Source: Streptomyces laculatispora (GTDB lineage: Bacteria; Actinomycetota; Actinomycetes; Streptomycetales; Streptomycetaceae). Taken from it: DNA of 32,644 bases. Made by a program: the position numbers and the translations under genes. Positions 8,023 to 14,810 of the stretch are shown here, piece after piece. The stretch is taken from assembly GCF_017353455.1 (NCBI RefSeq), contig NZ_JAFMPZ010000078.1, positions 1 to 32,644 of the forward strand, in the 5' to 3' direction. The notes beneath the pieces were generated by a model. That model was not told the DNA's origin and did no database searches. It saw only the letters and a list, made by a program, of their open reading frames with translations. Position 1 is the stretch's first letter. Each line of letters opens with the position of its first letter.

Positions 8023-8928
8023 TCAGTCGCGGGCGGGGCCGCTCTTGCTGCCCGGGCCGTCGTAGTCGTCGCCGTAGGCCCCCTTGGAGGGGCGGCGGCG
8101 GCGCGGCGGGGCCTGGACCCCGTCGGCCAGCCGGCGGGCGGTGACGAGGAAGCCGGTGTGTCCGATCATCCGGTGGTCCGGGCGGACGGCGAGACCCTCG
8201 ACGTGCCAGTTGCGGATCATCGACTCCCAGGGCTGCGGTTCCGCGAAGCAGCCGATCTCACGGATGGACTCGACCGTCCGGGAGAGCTGGGTGGTGGTCG
8301 CCACGTACGCGCAGAGGATGCCGCCGGGGACGAGCGCCTTGGAGACGGCGTCCAGGCACTCCCAGGGCGCGAGCATGTCCAGGACGACGCGGTCGACGTC
8401 GGTGTCCGTCAGGTTGTCCTGGAGGTCGCCGACGGTGAGCTCCCAGGCGGGGTGCGGACTGCCGAAGTAGCGCTCGACGTTCTGTGTGGCGATCTCGGCG
8501 AAGTCCTCGCGGCGCTCGTAGGAGTGCAGCATCCCCTGCTCGCCGATGGCGCGGAGCAGGAAGGTGGAGAGGGCGCCGGATCCCACGCCGGCCTCCACGA
8601 CACGGGCGCCGGGGAAGATGTCGCCGAAGGCCAGGATCTGCCCCGCGTCCTTGGGGTAGACCACGGCGGCGCCGCGGGGCATGGACAGGACGTAGTCGGG
8701 GAGCAGGGGGCGCAGCGCGAGATAGACGACGTTCCCCGTGGTACGGACAACACTGCCCTCGGGAGCACCGATCAGCTCGTCGTGCGAGAAAGAACCCTTG
8801 TGGGTGTGGAAGTTCTTTCCGGCTTCGAGCGTGAAGGTGTAGTGGCGTCCCTTGGGATCGGTGAGCTGGACCTGGTCCCCGACCTTGAAGGGCCCACGTC
8901 GGCGGGCGGCACCGGTCGGTTCAGACAT
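8023..8928 (-). CDS. trmI: tRNA (adenine(58)-N1)-methyltransferase TrmI
   Basis: TrmI methylates N1 of A58 in the tRNA T-loop using S-adenosylmethionine. The enzyme is a tetramer in bacteria and stabilises tRNA. The 301-residue product has the N-terminal beta domain (GPFKVGDQVQLTDPKG) and the SAM-binding VVEAGVGSGALS motif at about residues 110-121. It also has the RVVLDMLAPWECL block, whose Asp is at the catalytic site, and a basic C-terminal tail. I start at ATG 8928 (MSEPTG); the frame is open 16 codons further up without support. There is no clear Shine-Dalgarno site, but TACGCT lies 6 nt before the ATG, so the mRNA could be leaderless. It lies 61 bp after the protease gene. Confidence 0.95.
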   Translation of the reverse strand: MSEPTGAARRRGPFKVGDQVQLTDPKGRHYTFTLEAGKNFHTHKGSFSHDELIGAPEGSVVRTTGNVVYLALRPLLPDYVLSMPRGAAVVYPKDAGQILAFGDIFPGARVVEAGVGSGALSTFLLRAIGEQGMLHSYERREDFAEIATQNVERYFGSPHPAWELTVGDLQDNLTDTDVDRVVLDMLAPWECLDAVSKALVPGGILCAYVATTTQLSRTVESIREIGCFAEPQPWESMIRNWHVEGLAVRPDHRMIGHTGFLVTARRLADGVQAPPRRRRPSKGAYGDDYDGPGSKSGPARD

Positions 8929-8989
8929 GTGACCAGCGTACCGGTGTTTCCGTGCGCTCCGACCGCCTGTACGCACACGGCCCAGGGGC

Positions 8990-10276
8990 TCAGGCGGCGG
9001 GCCGGGCCATGGCGGCGACGAACGCCCGTTCCACGTCGGCCGTGGACAGCACCCCGTAGATCTCGCCGGTGTCCTCGACGACGAGGTACTCGGTGGCGGG
9101 GCTGGCCTTGAGCCGGTCCAGGAGGGCTTCGCCGGCCAGTTCGGCGGAGACCTTCATGCCGTCGGTGAGGTCCTGGGCGAGGCCGCCGACGGCGACCCAG
9201 GGGCGGCGGTGTTCGGGGACGGAGACGATGGCGGCCTCGCGGACGACGGCCTTGGGTTCGCCGTTTCCGTCGACGACGACGAGGGCGCGGGCGCCCGCCT
9301 CGTTGGCCCGGCGCAGCGCCTCGGAGAGCGGGGTGGCCGCCTCGACCGGTACCGCGCGCCGGGTGAGGGCGCGGGCGCGCAGGTCGGGGAGGTGCTCGCG
9401 CAGCCGGGCCATGCGCAGGCTGTTGCCCGCGCCGGTCCAGATGATGGCGGCGAGGACCGCGGCGAGCAGGGCGTCGATGACCGTGTCCATGCCGCCGAGG
9501 TCGTCGGGGTTGTTCCCGAACGACCCGGTCCGGGTGAGGAGGGGAAGGCCGATGAGGGTGGTGACGGCGAGGGCGCGGCCGACCCAGGCGGCGGCGACGG
9601 TGCCGCTCATCGGGCGGCCGGTGATCTTCCAGACGACGGCGCGGAGCATCCGCCCGCCGTCGAGCGGGAGGCCGGGCAGCAGGTTGAAGACGGCGACGAT
9701 GAGGTTGGAGATCATCAGCCCGCCGAGCAGCACACCGGGGACGGTGCCGCGCTCGACGAAGTTCAGCGGGATGTAGAAGACGCCGGCCAGGACGAGGGAG
9801 AGCAGCGGGCCTACGAAGGCGAGGAGGAATTCGCGGCCGGGGGTCTCGGATTCCTTCTCGATCTCGGAGACGCCGCCGAAGAACTGGAGCTGGATGCGGC
9901 GCACCGGGAGCTTGTAGTGCAGCGCGACCACCGTGTGCGCGAGTTCATGGACGAGCACGGAGGCGTAGAACGCGATGGCGAAGAAGAGGGCGACGAGGTA
10001 GCGTGCCGCGCCGAGGCCGGGCAGGACCCGGTCGAGCTGGCCGCCGAAGACCCAGGTGATCAGGGCCGCGACGAGGAACCAGCTCGGGGCGACGTAGACC
10101 GGCACCCCGAAGGGGCGGCCCATGAGGATGCCGCCGCCGGGCTCGTCGCGGCGCCCCGGTTTGCCCTTGTCGGGGCCGGCGCCGGGGTCCGTTCCCCCTG
10201 CGCCGGGCTGCGGCCGCCCGCTGTTGCCGCTCTCGTCCACGAGGTCCCTTCGGTCGGTGCCGTCCGGCACGATCAT
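8990..10276 (-). CDS. Site-2 protease (M50 family) with C-terminal CBS domains
   Basis: This is an intramembrane zinc metalloprotease of the type that cleaves membrane-anchored anti-sigma factors or regulators inside the bilayer. The 428-residue product has a disordered, charged cytoplasmic head (about 1-50) and several membrane segments. The zinc motif HELAH is at 110-114, and the second zinc ligand is in the LPLDGGRM motif (Asp206). Two CBS domains follow at about 305-425 (including ALVVVDGNGEPKAVV and EYLVVEDTGEIYGVLS), which bind adenyl nucleotides in related proteins. There is no PDZ domain, unlike Rip1/RseP; it resembles the CBS-bearing S2P group (Rip3-like). The start ATG at 10276 has only a weak ribosome-binding site. 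It is divergent from the RecB-like gene; the substrate is unknown. Confidence 0.93.
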   Translation of the reverse strand: MIVPDGTDRRDLVDESGNSGRPQPGAGGTDPGAGPDKGKPGRRDEPGGGILMGRPFGVPVYVAPSWFLVAALITWVFGGQLDRVLPGLGAARYLVALFFAIAFYASVLVHELAHTVVALHYKLPVRRIQLQFFGGVSEIEKESETPGREFLLAFVGPLLSLVLAGVFYIPLNFVERGTVPGVLLGGLMISNLIVAVFNLLPGLPLDGGRMLRAVVWKITGRPMSGTVAAAWVGRALAVTTLIGLPLLTRTGSFGNNPDDLGGMDTVIDALLAAVLAAIIWTGAGNSLRMARLREHLPDLRARALTRRAVPVEAATPLSEALRRANEAGARALVVVDGNGEPKAVVREAAIVSVPEHRRPWVAVGGLAQDLTDGMKVSAELAGEALLDRLKASPATEYLVVEDTGEIYGVLSTADVERAFVAAMARPAA

Positions 10277-10332
10277 GCAGTGTTCGGGGGTCTGTGGTCG
10301 ATGGTATGCCGGTTGTTGTCAGTAGCGGGTCG

Positions 10333-10338
10333 TAGGGT
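10333..10338 (+). promoter_or_regulatory. Candidate -10 box of a leaderless recB-like transcript
   Basis: TAGGGT lies 7 nt before the ATG at 10346, the spacing expected for leaderless Streptomyces mRNAs. AGGG could instead be a weak ribosome-binding site. No good -35 box is seen. Confidence 0.3.
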
Positions 10339-10345
10339 CTTCGTC

Positions 10346-11257
10346 ATGACCTCAGTGCCGCGGCTGCCTCAGCCGCCCTCGTCCCTTTCCCCGTCGCGGG
10401 CGAGCGACTTCATGCAGTGTCCCCTGCTGTACCGATTCCGGGTCATCGACAAACTGCCCCAGAAGCCCAGTGAGGCGGCTACCCGGGGGACGCTGGTCCA
10501 TGCGGTGCTGGAGCGGCTCTTCGACAACCCGGCGACGGAGCGGACGCCCGGCCGGGCCACGGCGCTGATCCCGGCGCAGTGGGACCGGCTGCTGGAGTCC
10601 AGGCCGGAGCTGTCGGAGCTGTTCGCCGAGGATCCGCAGGGCGAGCGGCTCTCGCGCTGGCTGTCGGAGGCGGAGCGGCTCGTGGAGCGCTGGTTCTCGC
10701 TGGAGGATCCGACGCGGCTGGAGCCCGCCGAGCGGGAGCTGTTCGTCGAGACGGAGCTGGATTCGGGGCTGCGGCTGCGCGGGGTGATCGACCGGATCGA
10801 CGTGACGCCGACGGGCGATGTCCGGATCGTCGACTACAAGACGGGGAAGGCGCCGCGTCCGGAGTACGCGGAGGGTGCCCTCTTCCAGATGAAGTTCTAC
10901 GCGCTGGTCATCTGGCGGCTGAAGGGCGTGGTGCCGCGCCGGCTCCAGCTGGTCTATCTCGGCAGCGGGGACGTGATGACGTACGACCCGGTGGTGGCGG
11001 ACCTGGAGCGGGTGGAGCGCAAGCTGCTGGCCCTCTGGGAGGCGATCTCGCTGGCCACGGAGACCGGCGAGTGGCGGCCGCGGCCGACGAAGCTGTGCGG
11101 CTGGTGCGACCATCAGGCGCTCTGTCCCGAATTCGGTGGCACTCCCCCGGTCTATCCGCTGTCGGTACGCCCGGCGGAACCGGGGCAGGACGCCCAGGGC
11201 AGAATGGACCCGGTCCGTGCTGAGGCCGGCCGGCCTGTGGCCCTCGAAGGACCTTAA
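10346..11257 (+). CDS. RecB-family PD-(D/E)xK nuclease with Fe-S cluster
   Basis: This is a stand-alone nuclease domain of the RecB/AddB/Cas4 type, likely acting on DNA ends. The 303-residue product opens with SPSRASDFMQCPLLYRF, whose Cys25 is the first cluster ligand. The core follows: GTLVH near 48-52 and LRGVIDRIDV with Asp149. VRIVDYKTGK supplies Asp163 and Lys165 of the PD-(D/E)xK site. CGWCDHQALCPEF near the end supplies Cys251, Cys254 and Cys260. One cysteine far upstream plus three near the end is the known [4Fe-4S] arrangement of AddB-like nucleases. No helicase domain is present. The frame extends upstream over the divergent protease gene, so the ATG at 10346 is used. The stop is 8 nt before the response regulator start. 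A Rv2119-like gene is the probable M. tuberculosis counterpart, from memory. Confidence 0.93.
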   Translation: MTSVPRLPQPPSSLSPSRASDFMQCPLLYRFRVIDKLPQKPSEAATRGTLVHAVLERLFDNPATERTPGRATALIPAQWDRLLESRPELSELFAEDPQGERLSRWLSEAERLVERWFSLEDPTRLEPAERELFVETELDSGLRLRGVIDRIDVTPTGDVRIVDYKTGKAPRPEYAEGALFQMKFYALVIWRLKGVVPRRLQLVYLGSGDVMTYDPVVADLERVERKLLALWEAISLATETGEWRPRPTKLCGWCDHQALCPEFGGTPPVYPLSVRPAEPGQDAQGRMDPVRAEAGRPVALEGP

Positions 11258-11265
11258 GGAGAACC

Positions 11266-11937
11266 GTGGCAATCCGCGTCCTACTGGTCGATGACCAACC
11301 GCTGCTGCGCACCGGCTTCCGGATGATTCTGGAGGCGGAGGGTGATCTCGCGGTGGTGGGCGAGGCCGGTGACGGTCTCCAGGCTCTCGACCAGGTGCGG
11401 GCGCTGCAGCCCGATGTGGTGCTGATGGACATCCGGATGCCGCGGATGGACGGTGTCGAGGCGACGCGTCAGATCACCGGTCCCGGCCGGGACGGTCCGG
11501 CGAAGGTGCTGGTGCTCACCACGTTCGATCTCGACGAGTACGTGGTGGAGGCGCTGCGCGCCGGTGCCAGCGGCTTCCTGCTGAAGGACGCCCCGGCCAA
11601 TGAGCTGGTGCAGGCGATCCGGGTGGTCGCGGGCGGCGAGGCGATGCTGGCTCCGAGTATCACGCGCCGGCTGCTGGACAAGTACGCGGACCATCTGCCG
11701 TCCGGCGAGGAGCCGGTGCCGGACGCGCTGAACACGCTGACGGACCGCGAGGTGGAGGTCCTGAAGCTGGTGGCGCGCGGGCTGTCGAATGCGGAGATCG
11801 CCGCCGATCTCTTCGTCAGCGAGACGACGGTCAAGACGCATGTGGGCCATGTCCTGACGAAGCTCGGGCTGCGCGACCGGGTGCAGGCGGCCGTCTACGC
11901 CTACGAGAGCGGGCTGGTGCGCCCCGGCGCCCAGTGA
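11266..11937 (+). CDS. NarL/LuxR-type response regulator (orphan)
   Basis: This is a two-component transcription factor of 223 residues. The receiver domain (1-120) has the acidic pair Asp9-Asp10, the phospho-acceptor Asp55 in VVLMDIRMP, Thr near VLVLTTF, and Lys in FLLKDAP. The LuxR-type HTH lies at about 155-215 (LTDREVEVLKLVARGLSNAEIA, then SETTVKTHVGHVL). The start is GTG at 11266 with AAGGAG 4-5 nt upstream. There is no histidine kinase in the window. The only gene joined to it is the RecB-like nuclease, 8 nt upstream, so the two are almost certainly co-transcribed. Targets are unknown; the pairing might link it to DNA damage, but that is inference. Confidence 0.95.
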   Translation: MAIRVLLVDDQPLLRTGFRMILEAEGDLAVVGEAGDGLQALDQVRALQPDVVLMDIRMPRMDGVEATRQITGPGRDGPAKVLVLTTFDLDEYVVEALRAGASGFLLKDAPANELVQAIRVVAGGEAMLAPSITRRLLDKYADHLPSGEEPVPDALNTLTDREVEVLKLVARGLSNAEIAADLFVSETTVKTHVGHVLTKLGLRDRVQAAVYAYESGLVRPGAQ

Positions 11938-11989
11938 CCCGGCCGGGTTCCGGGGCCGGGTCAGCGGTGGCCGGCCGGCGCCGCTGACC
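11936..11989. terminator. Double hairpin between convergent genes
   Basis: The first stem is 11936-11944 with 11954-11962 (9 bp). The second is 11959-11967 with 11981-11989 (9 bp), overlapping the first by 4 nt. They sit between the response regulator stop and the 3' end of the solute-binding protein gene and can serve both strands. Confidence 0.75.
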
Positions 11990-12011
11990 GAGCTGTTGCC
12001 GCGTCCGGCGC

Positions 12012-13613
12012 TCAGCTTGCGCCGTGGCCGAGCTCCCAGAGCTGGAGGTCGGCGGAGGAGTTGACCGCCCACTCCACGCCGGTGAGGCTTTCGCGGGAGG
12101 CGACGTACTGCTTGCCCTGCCAGACCGGGAGCACCGGCACGTCCTGCGCGACGATGTCCTGGAGCTGCTTGAAGGTCCTGGCCGCGACGCTGCGGTCGGC
12201 CTCGCGGCGGGACCGCGGGATGAGCGTCTCCTGGGCGGCGGACGACTCGTAGGGCGAGTTGAGGAAGTTGTTACTGCCGAGGAACGGCGCCGTGTAGTTG
12301 TCCGGGTCCGGGAAGTCGGGGAACCAGCCCATGCCGTAGACGGCGTACTCGCCGCGCAGTTCGGCCGGGCGGTACTTCGCCCAGGGAGTGCCCTGGACGG
12401 TCACGTCGAACAGGCCCGTGTCGTTGAGCTGCTTGCGCAGTGTCCTGAACTCGGTCGCGGTCGCGTCGCCGTAGTGGTCGCTCGTGTAGTGCAGCGTGAA
12501 CTTCACCGGGGTGCGGATCCCTGCGTCCTTCAGTGTCGCGGCGGCCTTGGCCGTGCTGGGCTCGCCGTACTTGTTGAAGAACGAGTTGGTGTGCCCGGCG
12601 ATGCTGGACGGGATCAGTGAGTACAGCGGTTCGGCCGTGGTGCCGTACACCTCGCTCGCGATCTGGCCCCGGTCGATGACCTGGGCCATGGCCTGGCGGA
12701 CCGCCTTGTTCTTCACGGCGGGGTCGTTGGTGTCGAATCCGAGGTAGCTGATGGCGAGGCCGGGCATCTCGGTCAGCTTGATGCCGTCCCGGGGGTGCTC
12801 CAGCATCTCCTGCGACTGCTTCGGCGACATGGTGCGGGTCATCATGTCGATCTTCTTCTTGTCGAGCGCCTTGCCCATGGCGGTGGCGTCCGGGAAGAGA
12901 TCCAGTTCGACCTTGTCGTTCAGCACCTTGAGATCCCCCTTGTAATGGGGATTCCTCGTGAAGACGACTTTCACGACCTGATCGTTCTTCACTTCCGGCT
13001 TCATCGTGTACGGACCGGAGCCGTCCACCTGGAATCCGTTGCGCGGGGAGGTCGCCGGGTATGTGCCCGGCTGGATTATTCCGGCGGGCGGGGTGGCGAG
13101 CTTGTAGGGGAAGGTCGCGTCCGAGGTCCGGAGGTGGAATACGACCTCGCGGTCGCCCTTGGTCTCGACGGTGTCGATGTTGTCGAGCAGGGCGACGGGC
13201 CCATTGGTGGACTTGATCCGGATGACGCGGTCGATGGAGTACTTGACGTCCTCGGCGGTGACCGCGCTGCCGTCGGCGAATTCCAGGCCGCTGCGCAGCT
13301 TGCAGCGGTAGCTCTCGTTCGCCGTGTCCGTGAAGGCGCAGCTCTCGGCGGCCTCGGGCACCGGCTCGCCGCCGCCGCGCGGGACGTGCATCAGCGTCTG
13401 CACGGTCTGCCGCAGTACGTTCCAGACGCCCGCCTCGTAGCCGATGGCGGGGTCGAGCGGTGCGGGAGCGTCCTTCGAGGCGACGAACTGGTCCGTGGTG
13501 CCGACAACGATGGCGTCGCTGCCGTCGCTCCCACCGTCCGACGCACCGCAGGCGGCGAGTACGGGCGCGAGCAGGCCGACGACGGCCGGCAGCACCAGTG
13601 TCTTGCGGTTCAT
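12012..13613 (-). CDS. ABC transporter solute-binding lipoprotein, family 5 (oligopeptide type)
   Basis: This is an extracellular binding protein that delivers peptides (or nickel or other small ligands in relatives) to an ABC importer. The 533-residue precursor has a lipoprotein signal (MNRKTLVLPAVVGLLAP, then VLAAC), with lipidation at Cys22, followed by a Gly/Ser/Asp linker. The SBP family 5 core is clear: YEAGVWNVLRQTVQTLMH, then RSGLEFADGSAVTAEDVKYS, and NKAVRQAMAQVIDR further on. The ATG at 13613 has GAGGGAG about 12 nt upstream. No permease or ATPase gene is adjacent on either side, so it is an orphan here and may pair with a transporter elsewhere. Ligand cannot be told from sequence alone. 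Confidence 0.93.
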   Translation of the reverse strand: MNRKTLVLPAVVGLLAPVLAACGASDGGSDGSDAIVVGTTDQFVASKDAPAPLDPAIGYEAGVWNVLRQTVQTLMHVPRGGGEPVPEAAESCAFTDTANESYRCKLRSGLEFADGSAVTAEDVKYSIDRVIRIKSTNGPVALLDNIDTVETKGDREVVFHLRTSDATFPYKLATPPAGIIQPGTYPATSPRNGFQVDGSGPYTMKPEVKNDQVVKVVFTRNPHYKGDLKVLNDKVELDLFPDATAMGKALDKKKIDMMTRTMSPKQSQEMLEHPRDGIKLTEMPGLAISYLGFDTNDPAVKNKAVRQAMAQVIDRGQIASEVYGTTAEPLYSLIPSSIAGHTNSFFNKYGEPSTAKAAATLKDAGIRTPVKFTLHYTSDHYGDATATEFRTLRKQLNDTGLFDVTVQGTPWAKYRPAELRGEYAVYGMGWFPDFPDPDNYTAPFLGSNNFLNSPYESSAAQETLIPRSRREADRSVAARTFKQLQDIVAQDVPVLPVWQGKQYVASRESLTGVEWAVNSSADLQLWELGHGAS

Positions 13614-13942
13614 CCTGGACGTTCTCCCTCATCCGGTCATGGAGAAAACGACATTAGTAGGCCCCATCGGCATGGCCGGACCCGTGGAGCCCGGTGCGTA
13701 ATCGGATGGCGACGGGAATGCATGACGAGCCCATTCCGAGATACCGGAATTATTCGTACAGGGATTCATGAACCGGGACACTTGGGTACGCCAAAACGGA
13801 CAGCCCGGCGAATCCCGCGAACATATTGGCGACCAAACGGGTGATGAAGGTCACTCAATAACGTCTCGGTGAACACTTTCAGGTATTGACATGCACCCGA
13901 CTCGCTTACACATGAGCGCGACAGAATAAGCACGGTCCGACG
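13614..13942. other. AT-richer intergenic region upstream of the solute-binding protein
   Basis: This is about 330 bp of clearly lower GC than its surroundings. It should hold the promoter of the binding-protein gene, but I see no convincing -35/-10 pair on the minus strand. A TTGACA is present on the plus strand (13886-13891) without a matching -10 box. A 66-codon minus frame (13766-13966) has no domain and no good start. Confidence 0.4.
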
Positions 13943-13980
13943 CCGAGAGTTTTTCTGTTCATTCACAGCAGCACTCTCGG
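13943..13980 (-). terminator. Hairpin downstream of the HAD phosphatase gene
   Basis: 8-bp stem CCGAGAGT (13943-13950) with ACTCTCGG (13973-13980), with a small inner CTGT/ACAG pairing. It starts 8 bp past the stop codon of the HAD gene. Confidence 0.5.
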
Positions 13981-13988
13981 TGTGCGGC

Positions 13989-14690
13989 TCAATGCATTCC
14001 CGTGACCAGACCCCTGAGAAATGCGAGATCGACTTCTTCGAGGGAACTCACGACGACCCGGCCGGCGGCGGGCGCGATCGGTGACACCGACGGCACGGCG
14101 ACCACCCGGCATCCGGCCGCCTCCGCCGCGGCCACCCCGGTCGCGGTGTCCTCGATGACCGCACAGAGCCGCGGGTCGGCCCCGAAGCCGCTCGCCGCGG
14201 TGAGATACGGCTCCGGGTGCGGCTTCGTCCGGGTGACCTCGTCGCCCGCGACGGTCAGCGCGAAATGGTGGTGGCCCACGGAGTCCAGCACCCGGTCGAT
14301 GATCCGCCGGTGCGAGGCCGAGACCAGAGCGGTGGGGATCTCGTGCCTGCCCAGTTCGGCGAGCAGCCGGGCCACGCCCGGCATCAGCGGCACACCAAGG
14401 CCGATGCGCTTCTCGAAGCGGTCGTTGAGCAGCACGGTCAGCTCGGGGAGCGTGATGTCGGCACCGGTGGAGTCGATCAGGTACCCGGCGCTGCGGGTCA
14501 TCGGGCCGCCGACCACCACGTCCCGCCACGCCTCGTCCAGCCGGTGCCCGAGGTCCGCGAAGACCTCCACCTCGACGTCCCACCAGAACCCCTCGGTGTC
14601 CACCAGGGTGCCGTCCATGTCGAGAAACACGGCCTGCAGGGCCGCACCCTCGGCCGTACGGGTCAGGGACGCGGAAATCGTACTGGTCAT
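13989..14690 (-). CDS. HAD-superfamily phosphatase (beta-phosphoglucomutase/phosphatase type)
   Basis: This is a cytoplasmic haloacid dehalogenase-like hydrolase acting on a small phosphorylated metabolite. The 233-residue product has motif I FLDMDGTLVDTE with nucleophile Asp24 and acid/base Asp26. Motif II is TALVSASHR, motif III TRTKPHPEPY with its Lys, and motif IV VIEDTATG. The helical cap inserted after motif I (about residues 35-100) puts it in subfamily I with beta-phosphoglucomutase and phosphoglycolate phosphatase relatives. The substrate is not readable. The ATG at 14690 has AAAGG at 8 nt; the frame is open 3 codons further up. It lies downstream of metH with a hairpin between, so probably a separate unit. 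Confidence 0.9.
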   Translation of the reverse strand: MTSTISASLTRTAEGAALQAVFLDMDGTLVDTEGFWWDVEVEVFADLGHRLDEAWRDVVVGGPMTRSAGYLIDSTGADITLPELTVLLNDRFEKRIGLGVPLMPGVARLLAELGRHEIPTALVSASHRRIIDRVLDSVGHHHFALTVAGDEVTRTKPHPEPYLTAASGFGADPRLCAVIEDTATGVAAAEAAGCRVVAVPSVSPIAPAAGRVVVSSLEEVDLAFLRGLVTGMH

Positions 14691-14717
14691 CCGGCACACC
14701 TTTCATGAGGGGCGAGA

Positions 14718-14756
14718 AGGCCGGCCACCGCTCCCCGGAGGGAGGGCGACCGGCCT
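14718..14756 (-). terminator. Hairpin downstream of metH
   Basis: Outer stem AGGCCGG (14718-14724) with CCGGCCT (14750-14756) and an imperfect inner GC stem. It lies between metH and the HAD gene. Confidence 0.55.
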
Positions 14757-14810
14757 GCACTGGACCGACCAGTGTACGACTCGTCCCGCTACCGCGCGTT
14801 GAACGGCGTC

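Noticed and set aside
9209..10345. Upstream extension of the RecB-like frame across the site-2 protease gene
   Set aside because: The extension is antisense to the conserved protease and lacks domain character; family start is at 10346.
13886..13911. TTGACA with a weak downstream box on the plus strand
   Set aside because: The -10 match is poor and no gene lies downstream on that strand; transcription would be antisense to the HAD gene.
13766..13966. 66-codon minus-strand frame in the AT-richer intergenic region
   Set aside because: No domain, no convincing ribosome-binding site, and composition unlike coding DNA here.
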